Origin: Dietzia sp. B32 | GTDB lineage: Bacteria > Actinomycetota > Actinomycetes > Mycobacteriales > Mycobacteriaceae | Direction of reading: 5' to 3' | Assembly: GCF_024732245.1 (NCBI RefSeq) | Contig: NZ_CP093845.1 | Coordinates: 3,343,987-3,407,986 of the forward strand | Length of the DNA: 64,000 bases | In this document: positions 28,495-37,523 of the stretch, piece after piece | Position numbering within the stretch: position 1 is the stretch's first letter | Layout of the letters: every line of letters starts with the position of its first letter | The notes under the pieces: generated by a model | Database searches by the model: none | The model's input: the letters and a program-made list of their open reading frames with translations, nothing else | What the model was told of the DNA's origin: nothing | Made by a program: the position numbers and the translations under genes

Positions 28495-29878
28495 TCGCCC
28501 CACCGGACCCGCGCGCCGCGCCCTCTCGTCCGCAGGGCGGGGCGTTCGCCGGGTCTTCCACGCCGACGGCGCGGGCCGGTCCGGGCTGGCTCCCCTCAGC
28601 TACGTCACGGTCGCGAACTTCGCGTGTGACGCCATCCTCGCGGTGGCCCTGGCCAACACCCTCTTCTTCTCCGCGGCGACCGCGGAGTCCCAGGCCAACG
28701 TGGCCCTGTACCTCCTGGTCACGGTGGCCCCGTTCGCACTGGTCGCTCCGGTCATCGGCCCCGCCCTGGACCGCCTGCGCAGCGGCCGCAGGTTGACCGT
28801 CTCGCTGACGTTCACCCTGCGCGCGGTGCTCGCCGTCATCCTCGCGCTCAACTTCGACTCGTGGCTCCTCTACCCGCTGGCCCTGGGCATGCTGGTGCTG
28901 TCCAAGACGTTCGGCGTCGTCAAGGCGTCCATCACCCCGCACGTGTTGCCCCCGGCTCTGGACCTGGTCCGCACCAATTCCCGTCTCACCGTCCTCGGGC
29001 ACGTCGGCGGCAGTCTGGTCGCGGGGGCGGCGGCCGGCGCGGTGGCGTGGCTGTGGGACTCGAACGCCGCGCTGTGGTTGCTCGCCGCGGTCGCGCTCGT
29101 CGCGGCCTACGTCGCGATGACCATCCCGGCGCACGCCGAGGCGTCGGAGGGCGAGGAGTCCGCCACCCTGCGGATGGAGCGGGGCCGATCACTGGCCAGC
29201 GGCCTCAAGGCCGTGCTCACCCGGCCGCTTGGCAGAAACGTCTTGGCGAACCTGTGGGCGGTGTCGCTCGTGCGATTCATGACCGGTTTCCTCACCCTGT
29301 TCCTCGCGTTCGTCGCCAAGGCCCAGGAGGGCGCCTCCGCGGTCGAGCAGGCGGGCCTCCTGGCGATCGCGGGCGCAGCCGGTGGGCTGGGCACCTTCGC
29401 GGGCAACGCCGTGGGGGCTCGGCTCACCCTGGGACGGCCCGAGCGGATCACCGGCATCGCGGGGGGAGCAGCCCTGGCGGCCGCCGTCGTCGCCGCCTTC
29501 CTCGGGACCATCTGGGCCGCTGCGGTCCTCGCCCTCGTCGCGGCGGTGTGCAGTGCCCTGGGCAAGGTGGCCCTCGACGCGTCCCTCCAGACCGACATCC
29601 CGGACGCCGCGCGGTCGTCCGCGTTCGGGCGGTCCGAGACCGCACTGCAACTGGCGTGGGTCCTGGGCGGTGCGCTGGGCGTGTTGTTACCGCCGGACTT
29701 CACCGTCGGGTTCTCGGTGATCGCCGTGGTCGGGGCCCTGATGTTCACCCAGTCCCAACTGACCGGCCGTGGGTCCACCCTCGTCCCCGGCCTCGGCGGC
29801 AACCGACCGCGCTTCCCGGGCCCGCCCCGTGACCCGGGTGTGGCCGACACCCGACCCCTCGGCAGAATGGAGGGGTGA
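28487..29878 (+). CDS. MFS transporter (Rv0876c-like)
   Basis: 463 aa with about 12 transmembrane segments in two halves, a cytoplasmic loop around EASEGEESATLRMERGRS (about residue 217), and a soluble Pro/Arg-rich C-terminal tail. The TTG at 28487 is the only start that precedes the conserved N terminus (MADRPTGPARRALSSAGRG) within the overlap with the preceding lipoprotein gene. The stop overlaps the next gene as GTGA. The substrate is unknown. It is positionally equivalent to Rv0876c. Confidence 0.85.
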   Translation: MADRPTGPARRALSSAGRGVRRVFHADGAGRSGLAPLSYVTVANFACDAILAVALANTLFFSAATAESQANVALYLLVTVAPFALVAPVIGPALDRLRSGRRLTVSLTFTLRAVLAVILALNFDSWLLYPLALGMLVLSKTFGVVKASITPHVLPPALDLVRTNSRLTVLGHVGGSLVAGAAAGAVAWLWDSNAALWLLAAVALVAAYVAMTIPAHAEASEGEESATLRMERGRSLASGLKAVLTRPLGRNVLANLWAVSLVRFMTGFLTLFLAFVAKAQEGASAVEQAGLLAIAGAAGGLGTFAGNAVGARLTLGRPERITGIAGGAALAAAVVAAFLGTIWAAAVLALVAAVCSALGKVALDASLQTDIPDAARSSAFGRSETALQLAWVLGGALGVLLPPDFTVGFSVIAVVGALMFTQSQLTGRGSTLVPGLGGNRPRFPGPPRDPGVADTRPLGRMEG

Positions 29879-30384
29879 GTTCCCGCAACGAGACCCCGTC
29901 GACCGGCTCCCGTGTCCGTCCCGTCACCTGGGTGATCGCGGCGTGGATGATCATCATGATCGCCGCGATCGTCGGTGCGTGGCAGGGCTCCGAGTCCAGG
30001 TACGGCAAGCTTCCGGAGGTCACCGTCGCCAGTGACCGCTCCCAGGTGACGGTACTGCCGTTCGCCGCGACCGACCTGGACGGCAACACCTTCACCAACC
30101 CGGTGGGCGACTTCCGGGTACAGGATGAACACACCCTCACGGTCCGGCTGCCGGGAGAACTGCAGGACTCGACGATCGACGTCTACGAGGTCCGCGCCGG
30201 CGGCACCCGCGAGTACACGGTCGAGGCGGGCGGGCCCGCGCAGCTACTCGTACCCGTGACCACCCCGGACGAGGGCCGCCTCGAGGGCCTGGCCCTCCGT
30301 TCGGTGGCGCTCGTCTACGCCGGGGACGGCTCGGAGACGATCCTCAACGGCGAGTGGTCGGTGAGCTTCACCTACGACGACTGA
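29875..30384 (+). CDS. DUF2771 membrane-anchored protein
   Basis: 169 aa with one N-terminal transmembrane anchor (VTWVIAAWMIIMIAAIVGAW, about 17-36) and a predicted extracytoplasmic beta-rich domain (VTVASDRSQVTVLPFAATDL, GEWSVSFTYDD at the end). It matches the DUF2771 family of Rv0875c in layout and position. A GTG start overlaps the MFS stop, so the lipoprotein, MFS and DUF2771 genes form one coupled unit. The function is unknown. Confidence 0.8.
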   Translation: MSSRNETPSTGSRVRPVTWVIAAWMIIMIAAIVGAWQGSESRYGKLPEVTVASDRSQVTVLPFAATDLDGNTFTNPVGDFRVQDEHTLTVRLPGELQDSTIDVYEVRAGGTREYTVEAGGPAQLLVPVTTPDEGRLEGLALRSVALVYAGDGSETILNGEWSVSFTYDD

Positions 30385-30392
30385 TCCGTGGA

Positions 30393-30794
30393 TCAGCTGT
30401 CCAGTTCACGGGCCACCGCCCGCAGCACCGAGGCGACCCGGCCCGAGACCTTGGCGTCGGGTCGGTGACCGCGGCGCAACTCGGGCTGGACGGTCGACTC
30501 GAGGACCTTGATCATGTCCTCGACCATCCCGTGCAGCTCGTCCGCGGAGCGTCGGGGGCCACTTCTCGGGGCACGCTCCTCGGCGACGGTCGGCTCGTCG
30601 TGGACCACCACGCGCAGCGCCTGGGGGCCGCGGCGGCCGGAGACCATGTCGAACTCCACGCGCTGCCGCGGACGCAGCGTCTCCACTCCCGCGGGAAGTG
30701 CGTCGGAGCGCACATAGACGTCCTCGCCGCCCTCCTGGGACAGGAAGCCGAAGCCCTTCTCCGCGTCGTACCACTTGACCTTGCCGCTGGGCAC
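30393..30794 (-). CDS. cspB: Cold-shock-domain protein with C-terminal extension (CspB-like)
   Basis: 133 aa. The N-terminal 65 residues are a cold-shock domain with both RNA-binding motifs ([15 protein letters not shown] and [10 protein letters not shown]), followed by an alpha-helical extension of about 65 residues ([19 protein letters not shown]), as in M. tuberculosis CspB (Rv0871). The GTG at 30794 is chosen because GGGAGG lies upstream and VPSGKVKWY is the family start; the frame continues open upstream. It probably binds single-stranded nucleic acid. Confidence 0.92.
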   Translation of the reverse strand: MPSGKVKWYDAEKGFGFLSQEGGEDVYVRSDALPAGVETLRPRQRVEFDMVSGRRGPQALRVVVHDEPTVAEERAPRSGPRRSADELHGMVEDMIKVLESTVQPELRRGHRPDAKVSGRVASVLRAVARELDS

Positions 30795-30908
30795 CGCGAA
30801 CCACCTCCCGGCCGAGCGCGCGAACGCGACCGGCCACCTCGATTGACACCCCGAGACTACCCTCGTGCGCGTTGGTGCCCACCGCGAGGCGAACGGTAAC
30901 CTCCCGGT

Positions 30909-31196
30909 GTGACCTCCGACGATCGACGCCCCGCCGGCGACCCCTGGACACCCGACACCGCGGCGCCCGCCCGGGCACACGACGCCCCGACCCCGCGACG
31001 TCGGGGCCTGTTCGTGACGGCGCTCGTCATCTTCGCGATCGGGGTGGCGTTCACGGTCGCGGCCGCACTCACCCCGTTCGTGCTCGGGCGTGACGCCCCC
31101 ACGGTCCTCTATCTCGGCGCGATGCTGTTCACCCCGGTCGGGTTCCTGCTGGGACTGCTGTACGCCATCCTGGGCTCGCGCCCGCCCAAGGTGTGA
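30909..31196 (+). CDS. Small two-helix membrane protein
   Basis: 95 aa beginning at a GTG. A Pro/Ala-rich cytoplasmic N terminus ends in PRRRG. Two hydrophobic segments follow, [21 protein letters not shown] and [20 protein letters not shown], and then a short basic tail. It lies between cspB and rpf. I do not recognise a family. Confidence 0.65.
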   Translation: MTSDDRRPAGDPWTPDTAAPARAHDAPTPRRRGLFVTALVIFAIGVAFTVAAALTPFVLGRDAPTVLYLGAMLFTPVGFLLGLLYAILGSRPPKV

Positions 31197-31285
31197 CCAA
31201 GCGCACCCGCACTCGAACCTCCCAGGTAACGAGCGGATAACGACGTAGCGATCCGGCCTGTACCACCCCAGTTTATTTCAGAATG

Positions 31286-32174
<889 letters not shown>

Positions 32175-32210
32175 CGCGGCACCCGATCTCCCGGTCCGCC
32201 GGACCACGGG

Positions 32211-32248
32211 AAAGGGCCGCCACCCCCTACGGGGAGTGGCGGCCCTTT
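32211..32248. terminator. Bidirectional terminator after rpf
   Basis: AAAGGGCCGCCAC pairs with GTGGCGGCCCTTT, extended by an inner CCCC/GGGG stem around a short loop, flanked by A- and T-runs on both sides. It separates rpf from the converging small gene. Confidence 0.85.
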
Positions 32249-32270
32249 CTCGTGTGTGCGTGCGCCGTGC

Positions 32271-32471
32271 TCAGCGGGAACGGACGGTCCTGTTGACCAC
32301 CGTCTCGGGGTGGAGGTACCCCAGCCGTTCCTGCGGCAGCGGGAAGGTCTCCTGCCCGAAGGGGGACAGGCCTCCCGCGACCAGCGCGGCGAGTTCGGTC
32401 ACCGGGTGCTCGCCGAACGAGGCGTCGGGCCATCCCGGGTTGTCATAGGTCAGATTCTTCTTGGCAGCCAC
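32271..32471 (-). CDS. Small conserved-looking protein
   Basis: 66 aa from a GTG at 32471: AAKKNLTYDNPGWPDASFGE, then HPVTELAALVAGGLSPFGQE and LPQERLGYLHPETVVNRTV. It is soluble and acidic-to-neutral, with no Cys and no signal. Placement between a terminator and a divergent promoter, and good codon usage, support a real gene. The function is unknown. Confidence 0.65.
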   Translation of the reverse strand: MAAKKNLTYDNPGWPDASFGEHPVTELAALVAGGLSPFGQETFPLPQERLGYLHPETVVNRTVRSR

Positions 32472-32573
32472 GTGGTCAGTGTCTCACCTCCGGCGCCTCC
32501 CGTCAGCAACTGGGTCGGATACGACCCGCACGGCCGTCACGGTCCGCGTGACCTCACTAGGCTGGGACGGATC

Positions 32574-34931
32574 ATGCCGAGTTCCCGTGCCACCTCCCGC
32601 CGTGCCACCTCCCGCAGTGCTGGCTCCCCCGGTGCCGCCGGCGTCGAACCGGACTTCCCCGCCTGGCTGGCCGGGCTGTCCGATGACGAGCTCGTGCGCG
32701 TGTGTGAGGCGCGCCCGGACGTGGCCACCCCTCCCCCGGCCTCGCTCGACGTGCTCGCGTCCAGGTTGCGGTTGCCGGCGTCCACCGCCCGCGCGCTGGG
32801 CACGCTGAAGTGGCCGGAACTGGTGGTCCTGGCCACCGCCGCCGCGGTGGGTGCCGATTCCGGGGCGGTTCCGCTGGGTGCGGTGTCGGGCCGGTTGGGT
32901 GTTGACGACGACGAGCCCGTCTTCCACTCCGCCGTCGCCCGTCTCCGTGAGCTCACCCTGCTCTGGGGCGGGGAGGGCCACGTCCGGATGGTGCCCGTCA
33001 CCGCGGCGGCCGTCCGGTCGGCCCCGGTGGTGGCGCCACACCCCGGCGAGCCGGTCGGCGCTGACCTCGACGCGGCCTGGACCGGCCTGTCCGGCCCCGC
33101 CGTCGGGGTGCTCGAGGCGATCGCCCGCGGTCGCACCCCCGTCGGTGCGCTCGGTGCCGGGGCGTCGGAACCGGTCCGCGCCGCCGCGACCGAGCTGGCC
33201 GGCGTGGGACTCGCAGAGGTGACCGGTGGCGACGACGGCGAGGTGGTCGTCCCCCGCGCCCACGCACTCGACCGGGCCCGCCACGGAGCGCGGGACGAGG
33301 GGTCGTCGCTGCTCCACGCACCGAAGTGGGCCGCTCCGGGGGGCGGGTCCGGCGCGGACGCCGCGGGCCGGATCGATGCCTCCGGAGGCGTGGCGGCCCT
33401 CGAACTGCTCCACCGCTGCGACTCGGTGCTCGCGGCACTGTCGACCGCCCCGGCCGCCACGCTCAAGGCCGGTGGTGTGGGGGTGCGCGAACTGCGGCGG
33501 GTGGCCCGGGCCGCCGGCCTCGGCGAGGGCGAGCTGCCCCTGCTGCTCGAGGTTCTCGCGGCCGCCGACCTCATCGCGGTCGGGGACACCGAGGTCGGGG
33601 ACGTGGACTACGACTCGGTGTGGGCCCCCACCGACGCCTCCGACGTCTGGTCGGCCCGTGAACCCGCACGCCGGTGGGCCGAGCTCGTCCTGGCGTGGTG
33701 GTCGATGCCGCGCACGCCGTGGCGCGTCGGGGCCGAGCTCGAGGGCGGCGGCACCCTGCCCGCCCTGGGAGAGCCCGTCGGCCCGCCCGGACCGACCGAA
33801 CGGGGACGGGTCCTGACGGCGCTGGCCGCGCTCGACCCCGCAGCCGCCCCCCACGACACACTGCTGGCGGAGGTGGTGCGCTGGTCCTCGCCGGTGTGGT
33901 TCTCGCGCGCGGGGTCCCGGCCGGTGGAGGAGACCGTGGCGGAGGCGCGACGGATGGGGCTCGTCGTCGCCACCACCGCCACCAGCGCCGCACGTGCCCT
34001 CGTCGACGACCCCGCCCCGGGCGTCGAGGACCTCGAACCGGTCCTCACCGCCGCCCTGCCCGACCCCGTCTCGGAGGTGATCGTCCAGGCCGACCTGACG
34101 ATCCTCGCCCCCGGGCCGCTCGTGCCGGAGCTGGCGGCCGAGTTCGCCCTCCTCGCCGACGTCGAGTCGGCGGGCGCGGCCACCACCTTCCGGGTCACCG
34201 AGACCTCACTCCGCCGCGCCCTCGACGCCGGTCGCACCGCGGCGGGGATCAGGGACCTGCTCACCCGCACCTCCGTCACCCCCGTCCCCCAGTCGCTGGA
34301 CTACCTCATCGACGACGTCGCCCGGCGACACGGCCGCCTGCGGGTGGGCACCGCCCAGTCCTTCGTCCGCTGCGACGACCCGTCGCTGGTCGCCCAGGTC
34401 CTCGGCTCCCCGGTGGCCGAGAACTGCGCACTGCGGGCCGTGGCGCCGACCGTCCTCATCTCCCAGGCCCGGCCGCTGGACCTCGTCGAGGCCCTCCGGG
34501 AGCACGGGTTCTCCCCCGTGGTCGAGGACACCACCGGGGCCGTCGTCGCACTGTCCCGCCCGGCGGCGCGGGTCCGGGAGAGTCGCCTCACCCGCGCACC
34601 GCGCATCCCCACGCGGGCGGCGACCCCCTCCGAGCTGCGGGCGGCGGTCGCCGCGATGCGCTCGGCCGACCGGGTGCGTTCGGCACGGGGGGCCTCCGGG
34701 GGCGCCTACACCGGCGAGGCCGCCATCGCCCGTCTGCACGAGGCCGCGAGCACGGGCACCGCCGTCACCGTCTCGGTGGTCGACGCCCAGGGCCGATCCA
34801 CCTCCCGACTCCTCGTCCCGGCCTCCGTCGGCGGGGGCCGGATCGAGGGGATCGAACCCGATTCCGCCGAGCCCGTCACCCTGCCGCTCCATCGCGTGAT
34901 ATCCGTCTCCGACGTCGACCCGACCCGCTGA
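32574..34931 (+). CDS. XPB/Ssl2-like helicase-associated protein (Rv0862c-like)
   Basis: 785 aa. The N-terminal half is helical and repeat-like (FPAWLAGLSDDELVRVCEAR, RVARAAGLGEGELPLLLEVL), suggesting winged-helix repeats. The C-terminal third contains the helicase-C3-type region (VQADLTILAPGPLVPELAAE, VTPVPQSLDYLIDDVARRHG). There are no Walker motifs, so it is not itself a helicase. It lies 66 bp before the XPB gene, as in M. tuberculosis (Rv0862c-Rv0861c), so it is probably a partner. The ATG at 32574 follows a putative -10 TAGGCT at a near-leaderless distance. Confidence 0.85.
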   Translation: MPSSRATSRRATSRSAGSPGAAGVEPDFPAWLAGLSDDELVRVCEARPDVATPPPASLDVLASRLRLPASTARALGTLKWPELVVLATAAAVGADSGAVPLGAVSGRLGVDDDEPVFHSAVARLRELTLLWGGEGHVRMVPVTAAAVRSAPVVAPHPGEPVGADLDAAWTGLSGPAVGVLEAIARGRTPVGALGAGASEPVRAAATELAGVGLAEVTGGDDGEVVVPRAHALDRARHGARDEGSSLLHAPKWAAPGGGSGADAAGRIDASGGVAALELLHRCDSVLAALSTAPAATLKAGGVGVRELRRVARAAGLGEGELPLLLEVLAAADLIAVGDTEVGDVDYDSVWAPTDASDVWSAREPARRWAELVLAWWSMPRTPWRVGAELEGGGTLPALGEPVGPPGPTERGRVLTALAALDPAAAPHDTLLAEVVRWSSPVWFSRAGSRPVEETVAEARRMGLVVATTATSAARALVDDPAPGVEDLEPVLTAALPDPVSEVIVQADLTILAPGPLVPELAAEFALLADVESAGAATTFRVTETSLRRALDAGRTAAGIRDLLTRTSVTPVPQSLDYLIDDVARRHGRLRVGTAQSFVRCDDPSLVAQVLGSPVAENCALRAVAPTVLISQARPLDLVEALREHGFSPVVEDTTGAVVALSRPAARVRESRLTRAPRIPTRAATPSELRAAVAAMRSADRVRSARGASGGAYTGEAAIARLHEAASTGTAVTVSVVDAQGRSTSRLLVPASVGGGRIEGIEPDSAEPVTLPLHRVISVSDVDPTR

Positions 34932-34997
34932 CCCGGATTCCTGGACAATGGAGGGTCGGACCCACGCGGGTCCGGTGAGACCCCGAGGAGGGCCGAA

Positions 34998-36665
34998 GTG
35001 AGTGGTGGACCGCTGATCGTCCAGTCGGACAAGACCGTGCTGCTGGAGATCGACCACGAGCAGGCGAACGACGCACGCCAGGCGCTGGCCCCGTTCGCCG
35101 AGCTGGAGCGCGCCCCCGAGCACGTCCACACCTACCGGATCACACCGTTGGCACTGTGGAACGCCCGGGCCGCCGGGCACGACGCCGAGCAGGTGGTCGA
35201 CGTGCTCGTCTCCTACTCCCGCTTCCCCGTCCCGCAACCGCTGCTGGTGGACATCGCCGAGACGATGGCCCGCTACGGGCGGCTCCAGCTGGTCAAGAGC
35301 CCGGTGCACGGGCTGACCCTCGTCTCCCTGGACCCGGCCGTGCTCGCCGAGGTCAAGCGTCACAAGAAGATCGCGCCCATGCTCGGTGCCGACATCGACA
35401 CGGACACGGTCGTGGTGCACCCGTCCGAACGTGGCCGCCTCAAGCAGGAGCTGCTCAAGGTGGGCTGGCCGGCCGACGACCTGGCCGGGTACGTCGACGG
35501 CGAGGCCCACGACATAGACCTGTCCACCGAGTCCGAGGCCTGGGAGCTGCGCGACTACCAACAGATGGCCGCCGATTCGTTCTGGGCCGGTGGCTCGGGC
35601 GTCGTCGTGCTGCCCTGCGGCGCGGGCAAGACCATGGTCGGGGCGGCCGCGATGGCCAAGGCCAAGGCCACCACGCTCATCCTGGTGACCAACACCGTCG
35701 CCGGGCGGCAGTGGAAGCGGGAACTGTTGGCCCGCACCACGCTGACCGAGGACGAGATCGGCGAGTACTCGGGCGAGCGCAAGGAGATCCGTCCGGTCAC
35801 CATCGCCACGTACCAGGTGGTCACCCGCAAGACCAAGGGAGTCCACCGGGCTCTGGAGCTGTTCGATTCCCGCGACTGGGGGCTGATGATCTACGACGAG
35901 GTGCACCTGCTGCCCGCGCCGGTCTTCCGGATGACGGCCGACCTGCAGTCCCGGCGCAGGCTCGGGCTCACCGCCACCCTCGTGCGCGAGGACGGCCGCG
36001 AGGGCGACGTGTTCTCCCTCATCGGCCCAAAGCGGTACGACGCCCCGTGGAAGGACATCGAGGCCCAGGGCTGGATCGCCCCGGCTGACTGCGTCGAGGT
36101 GCGGGTGACGCTCACGGAGAACGAGCGGATGCTCTACGCCACCGCGGAGGCGGAGGACAAGTACAAGCTGTGCTCGACCGCGCGGACCAAGATCCCGGTG
36201 GTCAAGAAGATCCTCGCCGCGCACGCCGGCGCCCCGACCCTGGTGATCGGCGCCTACCTCGACCAGCTCGAGGAACTCGGCGACGAGCTCGACGCACCCG
36301 TGATCCAGGGCTCCACCTCCAACAAGGAGCGGGAGAAGCTGTTCAACTCGTTCCGTGCCGGGGAGATCTCCACGCTCGTGGTGTCCAAGGTCGCCAACTT
36401 CTCGATCGACCTGCCCGAGGCCAGCGTCGCGGTGCAGGTGTCGGGCACGTTCGGCTCGCGTCAGGAGGAGGCCCAGCGGCTCGGCCGGCTCCTGCGGCCC
36501 AAGCACGACGGTGGTCAGGCGCACTTCTACTCCGTCGTCTCGCGCGACACCCTCGACGCCGAGTACGCCGCGCACCGGCAGCGGTTCCTCGCGGAGCAGG
36601 GGTACGCCTACCGGATCGTCGACGCCGACGACCTGCTGGGGCCGTCGATCCCCGAGGTCGGCTGA
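34998..36665 (+). CDS. xpb: DNA repair helicase XPB
   Basis: A 555-aa SF2 helicase. The N-terminal damage-recognition-like domain (GPLIVQSDKTVLLEIDH) precedes helicase domain 1, with Walker A PCGAGKT near residue 206 and a DEVH box near residue 300. Helicase domain 2 has QGSTSNKEREKLF and the motif VI-like QEEAQRLGRLLRP (about 485-500). The GTG at 34998 follows GAGGAGGG. It unwinds DNA with 3'-5' polarity in mycobacterial homologs (Rv0861c). It probably works with the preceding gene product. Confidence 0.95.
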   Translation: MSGGPLIVQSDKTVLLEIDHEQANDARQALAPFAELERAPEHVHTYRITPLALWNARAAGHDAEQVVDVLVSYSRFPVPQPLLVDIAETMARYGRLQLVKSPVHGLTLVSLDPAVLAEVKRHKKIAPMLGADIDTDTVVVHPSERGRLKQELLKVGWPADDLAGYVDGEAHDIDLSTESEAWELRDYQQMAADSFWAGGSGVVVLPCGAGKTMVGAAAMAKAKATTLILVTNTVAGRQWKRELLARTTLTEDEIGEYSGERKEIRPVTIATYQVVTRKTKGVHRALELFDSRDWGLMIYDEVHLLPAPVFRMTADLQSRRRLGLTATLVREDGREGDVFSLIGPKRYDAPWKDIEAQGWIAPADCVEVRVTLTENERMLYATAEAEDKYKLCSTARTKIPVVKKILAAHAGAPTLVIGAYLDQLEELGDELDAPVIQGSTSNKEREKLFNSFRAGEISTLVVSKVANFSIDLPEASVAVQVSGTFGSRQEEAQRLGRLLRPKHDGGQAHFYSVVSRDTLDAEYAAHRQRFLAEQGYAYRIVDADDLLGPSIPEVG

Positions 36666-36699
36666 GCCCGGCAGGCGCGGTCCCTGGGATACTGGGCCC

Positions 36700-37386
36700 A
36701 TGGCCGCCGATCGCACACCCCGCGCACCGCACGAGCAGTACCGCCTCGCCGACATCCCCGTCGACGACGCCTGGGTCCGTAAGAACAACGAGAGCCTCGC
36801 CGAGGTGCGGCGCCTGCAGTGGTCCGCCGGCATCCTCGGGGTGATCGTGCTGGCCGCGGCCGTGGGCCTGCTCGTCTACTCGGGCTTCGAGGCCTGGGCC
36901 TGGATCGTCGCGGCGATGGCCGGGGTCTTCGCGATCGGTTGCCTGGCGATGATCGGCTACATCCCCCGCAAGATGGGGTCCATGCAGCGCACTTACGCCA
37001 CCTCGGAGCTGGTCCCGGCCATCATCGCCGAGGTCCGGCCGCGCGGCGTCACCCTGCTGGCGCTCGTCGACCGGGCCGTCGACCGGTCGGCCGGCTCCCT
37101 GCCCGCCCTGGTCGCCCGGACCTGCGGACCGATCGCCGGGCACGAGGCCAGGGTCGGCGAGCGCGTGCCCTGCGTCGCCGTGGTGGGCAACCGCAGCGCC
37201 CGCGGAAGCGACAACCTGTACCAGTTCATCTCCCCCATGCCCGTCGCGTGGGCGACCTCCGACCAGGCCGCCCTCCGGCGGCTCGAGAAGGAGATCCCCC
37301 CGGGTGAGTGGGAGCGGCTGCGCCAGAACCTCGACCGGGTGAAGGACGTCTCGGCCGTGCCCACGAGTCTGCTCCCCCTCGACTGA
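36700..37386 (+). CDS. DUF3239-like membrane protein
   Basis: 228 aa. After a hydrophilic N terminus (YRLADIPVDDAWVRKNNES) come two adjacent transmembrane helices (AGILGVIVLAAAVGLLVYSG and AWAWIVAAMAGVFAIGCLAM, about 45-88), then IGYIPRKMGSMQRTYATSEL and a cytoplasmic domain of about 130 residues (LVPAIIAEVRPRGVTLLALV). The layout resembles the DUF3239 family known in corynebacteria. The function is unknown. It follows xpb by 34 bp and is the last gene before the nitrate module. Confidence 0.7.
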   Translation: MAADRTPRAPHEQYRLADIPVDDAWVRKNNESLAEVRRLQWSAGILGVIVLAAAVGLLVYSGFEAWAWIVAAMAGVFAIGCLAMIGYIPRKMGSMQRTYATSELVPAIIAEVRPRGVTLLALVDRAVDRSAGSLPALVARTCGPIAGHEARVGERVPCVAVVGNRSARGSDNLYQFISPMPVAWATSDQAALRRLEKEIPPGEWERLRQNLDRVKDVSAVPTSLLPLD

Positions 37387-37441
37387 GCCGAGCACACCCC
37401 CCGCGCCCTCACCCGGCGACCCGCCCCCTGTGAACTAAGTG

Positions 37442-37455
37442 TCACGGGACCGTGA
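37442..37455. promoter_or_regulatory. Inverted repeat upstream of nirB (candidate NnaR or GlnR operator)
   Basis: TCACGG-GA-CCGTGA is a perfect 6-bp inverted repeat with a 2-bp spacer. Its centre is 39.5 bp from the first base of a -10-like TAGCCT (37488-37493). The same design occurs at narK (47334-47347). Confidence 0.6.
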
Positions 37456-37487
37456 TCCGACGCCACAGTTCGGCAACACCGCCTTCC

Positions 37488-37493
37488 TAGCCT
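37488..37493 (+). promoter_or_regulatory. Candidate -10 element of nirBD
   Basis: TAGCCT preceded by CTTCC, matching the narK promoter (CTTCCTACGGT on its strand). There is no -35 consensus, consistent with activator dependence. Confidence 0.4.
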
Positions 37494-37523
37494 GATCCGC
37501 ACAGGCTAGAAGGAGGTCCAGGA

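Noticed and set aside
34206..36833. Open frame of 875 codons antisense to xpb
   Set aside because: Low-complexity translation; the helicase motifs are on the other strand.
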